Assembly: GCA_921293015.1 (NCBI GenBank)
Contig: OV121084.1
Coordinates: 26,784,946 to 26,848,945, forward strand
Length of the DNA stretch: 64,000 nt
Reading direction: 5' to 3'
DNA from: Phorcus lineatus
Taxonomy: Eukaryota > Mollusca > Gastropoda > Trochida > Trochidae
Shown here: piece after piece, positions 49,201-58,200 of the stretch
How positions within the stretch are numbered: the first letter of the stretch is position 1
Layout of the letters: every line of letters starts with the position of its first letter
Translations under genes and position numbers: made by a program
The notes under the pieces: model-generated
Seen by the model: only the letters and a program-made list of their open reading frames with translations
The model's database searches: none
Told to the model about the DNA's origin: nothing

Positions 49201-52200
49201 TTTATATTTTGTTTGTTTTACTATTTCGTTCATATAAGATTTTCTTACTAAATATATGATCCATAAACACGTTAGGAATTGCTGGGACTACATTTTGTTT
49301 AGCGAATGAAGACCATAACGTAATCGTTGTTCGTCGCACATGAATATAATGACCGAAGTTTCTTCATCTCGCCTTCACGAAGGTACTTTCCAAAAGTACC
49401 GAAAACATTCTTAAATAATTATGACTTGTGTAAGAAAAAGAATCACCAACTCGAATTTCGGAATTACGATTTATCTGTCACTTGTGAATTATTAACATAA
49501 ATTCCGAGCATATAATCCACTAAGAACAGATAAACCGTAATTCCTCGCATCTTGTTGATTATTCTTATATTAATCAACAACCTGATTCGCAGTGTCGCCC
49601 CGTGTAAAGTAGATCGCAACTGCAAACGTAAGACTGCGCCTCGCTTCTGCATAGTCCGTTGACACAGGGGCTCAATTTGCAGGGATCTTAAGCAAATATC
49701 AATCGGAGCGACGTATCAGTATTACGTACTTTAGAATATTGCATTTAGTTACTCAATTATTACTCAAAAAGCTCCACTTCCGGTAGTACATGGATAAAGA
49801 AAAATTAAAACATTATAGAAAGTCCAACATGATAACTGCATCAGAATCAAAGTGGTTACACACAATCCTAACAAACTTCGAAAGTTTTTTAGATTTGAAA
49901 TTTTGCTGATGAAAAGTTGACAAACTTGGCCAAGTCAAATAACATTCTTGAAAAGAAGACCAACGCAAGTCTGTAAAGAATTTATATTCAAACTGTTGAT
50001 CTAAATTTATTTTATCGATACAAGGCAGTAGTTGATGTCAGAGGGTGTCAGTCTTCAGTGTTAGCGAAAGTTGCAAGTTGTTTCAAGATCATAAATTATT
50101 AATCCTCTAAAGGTTGATATCAGAGAGCGAAACACGAGAAATAAAAAGAAATAATTTAAATCAGTTGAATTTAGCTTCATTTGTTATATACCTGCAAATA
50201 CATTATTAAGAAATAGAGCCAGATTTTTTAAATGTAAATTAAGAATTAAAGCATCGTGAGTGAGGTGAGGTGAGTTGGTGTTTAACGCCGCTTTCAAGAT
50301 TATTTCACTTATATCGCGGCTGCTAGTAGTATTGCAGGGAGAAAGCCCGCAACGCCATGGTGGCTATGCATTGCGGTGAAACCTGCGAGCATCGGCTGGA
50401 ACTAGCGAACCTTGGGTGGTACTGCGCTGATTTTCAGTGTAGCATTGCACCCAAACCTGACTGCGTGTAGATCAGTTCTCTACTGCAGACATAGTTGCCG
50501 AGCCCCTGGCGGGATTCGAACCACGGACCTCCTGATCCGAAGCCGAACGCGCTAACCACTGCGCTATCCCGCCCCTTAAAGCATCGTCAATACTGCCATA
50601 ATTACACTGATACAAAATAAACACATTCACACAATGTTTTCACTAGGTCTAACATTTTAAGTATAAATAGACATAGGAATTATTATAATCTTATACATTT
50701 ACCTACTTACCTATTAACCTATAATTGCTGCATTTTATAGATAATACATTTACAAAAATGGGAAGAAACGAAGGATGAAGAAATGTACCTCCCTCGTTAC
50801 CAAGTGGTCCAAGTCTTTTCCAGTTTAACGAAAATATTGAATTGTTTGAACTCACCTGGAAGTTGAACTTGTACATCCATGCACTTTATCCCTGATGTTA
50901 CCCTAAGATTAAGGAGAAATATTGGTCAATAGCGAATCTCACTCAATTATATCAAATCGAGTTGATTAAAGTAACAAATAATCGAGGCTTGCAGGAAAGA
51001 TTTTAACTCTAATCAAGCGTACTTTTATATTTGATGTCAGAAGATACTGTTTTATTTACCATCTAAAATCGTTCTTCAACAGGTATCAGCAAATTAATGC
51101 ACATTTCTTTTAAAAAAATATAATATCATAGTTACTAAATCACCTAATTGTCGTAATCAGCATTAAACGGTCATTGCCTTGTAAGGCAGTCAACCTTGTG
51201 CATGACGTTAATGCATTATGAGCTCTATTCTTAGTGTTGTCACGCCTCTAACTGGTGATGTGATTATTACGACGTGACTAACGACATCCAAAATGTCGAT
51301 ATCCCTTATAAATATTACTTGATGTCAAGCGATATCTACTGTAATAGCCACTTTTGGATTATAATGACGATATTAAACATTTCTCGTCCAATACCATGTA
51401 TAATCTCATCGCGTGAAATATAAACCCTTATTCTAAAAAACGACGCAGCAAGAAAGTAAAACTATAATTACCTACTTAACAAGATGAGATATGTAAATGT
51501 TAATGTCCGAGCCACTCTCCATTCCATGAAAATAATGGAGCCAAATTAAGCCCTTTATTTTAAAAGATAGGAAGCGTTGCGGAGTCTTTAACCAACTTAC
51601 ACTCAAATTATTGCTTATTTAATTAATTCACTTAAAAGAGACAAGCAATTGCCACTAGGGTGATATGATCCCTCGCTGCCCATTATCATTTGCATGTTGA
51701 AACTGAAGCAGACACATTTCCATGTTGCAAGCTGCAAGGTAAAGTATAGGCTTGGAATGTTTCCCGGCAGGTTCCCCGTGCCTCAAAATAATGCAACTTA
51801 ATCTATCTGGCAATATTTAAATGAAAGAACTGCATGTATATATAACATTATTGTTGCCATATTGTTGGCATATTGTTGCCATATTGTTGGCATATTGTTG
51901 CCATATTGTTGCCATATTGTTGCCATATTGTTGGCATATTTAATAATGCAGCCGCTACAGAGGGAGAATGTGTTCTGTAAATAACAGATTCAAAGTAAAA
52001 GTGATACGAATAAATTAAAAGTTTTGCTTAAAGTTTCCTGATGCAAACGGAAATAACTGAGGCTTCTCGAATGATAACTTCTGAAACGGCGTCGCTGATT
52101 AGTCAACTAACGTTGATCGCAATTTCTAGACCATGAAACGTCCTTGTAGGAATTTATGACAAGAGCTTTCTCTGTGGGGAGAGAATGGGCGACTTCCTCA

Positions 52201-55200
52201 TAAGAAGCTAACTGATAAAAATAGACTAACTTTGGATGACAGATGGTTAGAGAATTATTGAAAATCCACTCCCCGAAACAGTACAGAGAATTATTAGTTA
52301 ATGTTACCCTTTGCTGTCTGTTGCTTCAAAACATATCCTTTGTTCCCCGCTGATTGAAGGATGGACGTGTACATCTGATACAAACATAGACGTCCCATCT
52401 TTTGTCACAGGTGACGGTTGGCTGATTGTCGTTTGTGGAAAGGTAGATGTCGTATAATTTAAAGAGACGACGGAAGCACTGTTTCATTAAAAAAAAAGAT
52501 AGCATTTATGATTTGATATAGTGATGATAAGTTAAAGAGTGAACCTTCTTTGTCCGCCCTTGACAACCACGGGGAATATGAAAAGTGTGTCATTGAAACT
52601 CTTAACAGCACACTTTTAAGCATAATTTTTATACCTGCAGTTGTCTATTCATCATTAAACATTGACGGTTCATTCAAAAACAAACAACAACAGAGTCTTC
52701 CTGTTAGTTTTTAGATGCAATCAATTCGAGGTAGAGAAACCATTTCGAATATTTTGCTATGATAATTTGCAACATTTTCTTCAATGGTGTCAATCATTAT
52801 ATAAAGATCAGTTTTATCTTACCCTGGTGTATCGGTGTTTGTGTAGATTGGAAATGAACATGTTGAATTGATGATGCACGCAACGCCGGTGATGGATGGG
52901 AACAATGGGAAATACGGCCCTTTCTGAAAATATAAAAGCTAATACGTTTTGACCCTAATCTAAAGCTAGTGAAGTTTAATGGATATCTGTGATGGTATTT
53001 TTAAAAAAGCTCATGCTTGATCTAAAATTTATTTTATTACATGAATCATTCAAAGAGTCATTCTGATAGACTTTTTAAAAAGAAATTAACCACTCCTAAG
53101 TGACAACTTCCAGTTTCAATGCACATATGCTGAAATAAAATATAATTATTATATCACTATATAAAAAAGGACCGTTATATAGAAGGTGGTGATAAAATCG
53201 CTTATCGTAAACTTTTGAAAATAAGAGCCTCATAGAATTATCTTAAAAGAGAAAAAAAATCAATATTTGAGATTTTGTTGATTGACTTCTGAAAATATCA
53301 CAAAGTATTTCTAAGACGTACATGCAGTGGGTGCATCGCTGGCACGAAATCCGTATCTGAAATAAACATGAAATTTGAATGACCACAGAAATCAAACAAA
53401 AACAGCATCGAATATGAAGAAGAAGTTACTGCGCATCTTAAAACAATCCTATAGACCGTAGAATGATTTGATAAACTTATATACCACATTTAACTGTGTT
53501 GTCATGCATGTATCGAAAAATTCTTGCAGATCATGAACGAGAATTGACAACAACGTAATCTGTACGTGCAACATCACACTACTTCACAAGTGGAACTCTA
53601 TGAATATAACAGATAACTGACGTACTTCATTTGAAACATTGTTCTGTCTTCAGTTTAAAAAAATCACACAAAAATTTAGCTGTTTATGTACCACCACTGT
53701 CAAATGTACAACGCAGGCGTCCAAGAATTACCAGCCTTGCTCAGGACAAATGGATATATACAGCCTACATACTATCGTCGCATGTAGAATCCCGTAACAA
53801 CAGCCAGAATGATTCCTAATCCGAGGAGAATTCATTTTACCATTGTCAGAAACCGCGTAGGTCAGTTTGACCTGCACTTAAACCAATTCTTCACACACAT
53901 CGCCATCTACTGGAGTGTTGCTTATTACATCAGACATCCTCCATTGGTGATTGTTGCCACTGCCAATCTCCAATATTGTTTACTTAGTTCATTAGCTGTT
54001 ATATCTAGCCGAAAAACTTTTTAAAGTTATTATTATGTTTGGCGTCTGTCGGAAATACTTTTCGTGTGCCTCAATTAGTCACGATATTTACCTTTAACAA
54101 CGATATGATAGTTTCTGTCGAGTCCATCTGACCTGCAATTTGGAAAACGAACTTGAAAAATCAATTTTAGAATGTAAAATAATTTTTTAATGTTCAAATA
54201 TGTTGATTAAAAGCTTAAAAGGCGACAACAATTGCAAATAATGCCATCCAAGTTGACAAACTGCTTTAGGCATTTTAAAGGACAGTCCTAGGTCTAGGAT
54301 TTTTTTTCGTGGAAGCGAAATTGAAGTGGACATTCAAGTTTATACATGTAAGTTATTAGTATTTATTTATTTATATCATAGCCCAATTCAAACATGTAAC
54401 GTTGGGTTACATTTTGGTTGATAAAGATTTGACAAAATAAATGAGAGCTTACACTCGGCAAATTAAAACAAGAATGATAGATGAAGCCATTCATCGACAA
54501 TAACAGTGTGAAATAACTTTATACGGTTTTACAACTAAAGGAATTGATTATTGGTTTAATTGTTAATCATTTGTAAATGAGTAGATTTTATATACAAACA
54601 TGTAGTTTATTTTAATCATGATGTAAAATTAGTATAAAACTTTTTTATATCATTTCTCTCAAAACAATGGCGGGAGAATGTTGATAGGTCAGCGTCTTTA
54701 AATATCACTTGAAAAAAGTCTTGATCTCAGTTGAAAATAACATCGGCGTTATGTCTTGAACTATTAAACTTGAACGATTGAGTGAGGACTTTAATAAAAG
54801 AAGCAATCAGAACGTGCGTCTAACTTCGTATGTCAGTTGTATTTATAAAAAAAGATCAACCTGATGATAAAAGGAATACCCTTCTGAATCTGTTACGAGA
54901 GCGCTGATGACATATTCTCCAATATCAGATTTGTCAGGACGCCAATGCACTGTGCTGTACTTCACCCGGTCAGCGGTGCGTGTTGGGTCATCTCGTACAG
55001 GATCCAGTTGGAATATTCGAGTTGGAATTGACCTCACGTAGAACGAATCGATTTCACTAGAAAAGAGATGAATTTTAGGAAATACCTACTGTAAGAATTA
55101 CCTTCTGTCACTATCCGCTACATCAGCGTAATTGTGTTCGTGTACCTCCTACAATATTGATACTTTGTCCATGCACACAAGGGTTGCGCATGTATACGTA

Positions 55201-58200
55201 TCCATTACAAGTCTCTCCATTCTTAATTTTTAGATCATAAAAAATGGTTAAAGGTGTTCAGTCAAACCAAACCAACAAAGAAAAGCTAACATTCTTTACC
55301 GGCTTATGTTTTGTCAAAAAGGAGGCACTTGACCTTCCTAAATTTTCAATCAAGAATGTATTTCACACCGTACATTGCCTTCAGAAATGAGCATTGTAAC
55401 ATGACTCGATTTCCCTACGTTGAATATCAAGATTTTCAAGTTGACACAATTGTCTCTTTTAAAGTTGCGTTTGTTGTCTGCTAACTGTCATGCTACTGCT
55501 TACATGACTGTAAATTCCATTGGCTTGGCATAGAGTGGAATATTCAACGTCGATCCAACATAAACGATGAACTCATGTTGACTTTCTACCGTGGGGTCGA
55601 CGAATTGTGGCGCATCCATGGTTTCTAAGGTTTGGATCATGAACTGTTGGATATATTGCATGATAGTTATACATGTATTGTTCTTGGATATCTATGATTT
55701 CATTATTCATATTATTAATCCATGGTGATGACGTCACTATTATCTTCACAGTTGATTATTTATAAGAATACATAGACTGTCCCAGTCAGGAGAGGTGTTA
55801 CGTCTGTAATAATCATCATAAATACATGTCAATATTTCACTACAGTAGCACGTTTTTTAGATCAATGCTGTCATCTCATGAACCATATAAAGACTGGTAC
55901 AACCTTAAGCCATGCAAAGAAAGATGAAGTAAGTGTTTTAGTTGTTGTTTTTTGCAATTTTAATCATTTAAAGTATTCGAACATTTGAAAAAAAGATTAA
56001 CCAACGGATTCTTTATTAATACTTACGACAACAAAAAAGAATTGTATGATAAAGTTAATTATACCTGTACGTTGATTGCACTGAGAATCTCACTCTCATA
56101 TGAGACTGTCGTATCTGTCTTTGGGTGGCTTGGAATGTCGATGACCTTCACTGGTATAGCTCCCCATCCTCCGTCAACAAACCCATCTGATTCTTGTGGA
56201 TTTATGACTATACTGCAATTCTAGGATATTACATATATTACACTCAAAATAAAAAAGAGTTGAAAACAGTCACTTATGTGGAATTTTCCAAATTACCTGC
56301 TAAAACTTGGCAGATAATGAAATATTATACGCTTTCAGATAATGTTTGCAAAGGAAAAAAGGTTTTGAATACGTTTTATCTTGTTTATCCTGAAATTGTG
56401 CCAATCCCAATCACAAACTAAGTAATCCACTTTTAATTACAATGATTAGCCGGCTCTTTATCACTGTTAGCGATTTCTATCCTTTCTTTTATGGGAAAGC
56501 TCTTGGTTGGACTATCAGTTTAAAAGAACAAGAACGAAGACTGAATTTAAGAGGAAACCAGAAATGTTAACGGACAGATATAGTTATTTGTGAGGTATTT
56601 CAAAACGCCCAACTAGGTAAATCCACGATGTTGCTAATAGAAAATAAGAATAATCCACTTTGAAATATCTAACGATATATGATATGTAATTATTTTGCAA
56701 GACTTTCCCTTATGTAATTGAAGCAGTTCTTTACGTAATTAAATTCACTCATAAATGGAACGAATCATTTCGAAATGACAATAATATTAAGCTCTCAGTA
56801 CATACTTTATTAACGACTGTATTATTCAGAGTTCCTAATCCGCCAGCTTCGACAAATTCAGCATATAGACATCTCACGAAGTCTCCATCCGAATCAAAAG
56901 TAGACAGTCGGATCGTCGTGGCTTTGTTTAGCTTGATCCTGTTAACAGTGTTTATTCCATTTTGACAACATACGTTTGGGCCATTTGAATTCACAATATT
57001 GTATCACTGTGTAAATTTAATAATAAAATTCAGAAATAGCCCTATTTTATTTTGTCCAGTATATTACCTTTGGCAATTCAATATACCAACAAGCAGTGAC
57101 CTAATATTACATATCTCCAGACTGAAAAAATCAATTTACGTTCTAATCAATAAAGGTTTCGACAAGGGTTAAAGGCAAAGAAACGTGCATACTTGTAAAC
57201 AGGCTGAAATATAGCAACTGGACTGTTGTTAGGTGTGCCGGTGTCCTCTCTTGGCGCTGGTTTAACTTTAATCTGCAGTCGGTAGTTTACAGGATATCTC
57301 TCAACCCCATAGGTGTAATTAAACTCCCGCCAGTAGGAGCCGTGGACACTGCGGCACATGTCATAAGAGTTATACAAAATAATGTACCCCTTGAGCCTTT
57401 AGAAAATGCAAAGGCATTTAGAGCGTTAATAGGCCAAGTGTATAAGAGTACATGTATGATTTAGGTCACTTATGACAAAGAATGACATTCGAAGTTTAAT
57501 GTTCTGGCTATAGAAGCGAATTTCATCTATAGGCAATAGGGAAAGGTGCAACACATTATTATCCCTTACTGCACATGCATGCATGTTAAATTCTATCAAT
57601 AAATAGTTGTCGGGTTTGGAACATACGTAAGATCATTGCTATTTTTCAAGTTCGGACATTGAAAATAATCAATCATCACTTAATGCTTGAACCTGCAAGT
57701 AAAGTATCTACATACCTTTACCTAAGTCGTTATGTTTATAAGAAAAAACCTTTTATAAGTACCTCACATCAGTGTACATGCATGTTGGATCAATGTCGAG
57801 GTCAAAATAAGCTGTATCCTGTTCCCATCTCATCGGAATATTGACAGCCGCTACTTGCTCTTTTATGTTCTTGTTCACATAGGGTGTTATTGTTGCGTAT
57901 TTCTTTGCTTCCGATCTTACAGCGACCTCCGTAGACCACGTTCCAAAGTAAGTCTCTCCACTCATGTTAATAGATTGGGTTCTAGTAACGGCTGTCGTCC
58001 TACCAAGGTCACTTCGGCTGCAGGACGTCCCACAAGGGCCCATCCCAAGAACCCATCCAGTTACTGCAGTTATTCTGATCTTGATAAAACAAAGTATTCT
58101 CCAAATTATTTAGGGAACAGTTTTTAGAAGATTGATTCTTCACTTTTAGGATGGCTTCTTCTTTGAAACTCATTTAGAGGTTCGTAGAGGAATGAAAAAC

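Noticed and set aside
54861-54880. CAG/GTTGAT donor for module 0 B exon
   Set aside because: It leaves phase 0, which cannot join the next exon in frame. GTATTC at 54879 gives phase 2 and restores the motif TDSEG followed by the C exon.
56939-57003. CACAG acceptor near 57005 for N-terminal exon 4
   Set aside because: It puts an in-frame stop at once. The acceptor AACAG/GATCAAG at 56938 fits phase 2 and gives a clean frame.
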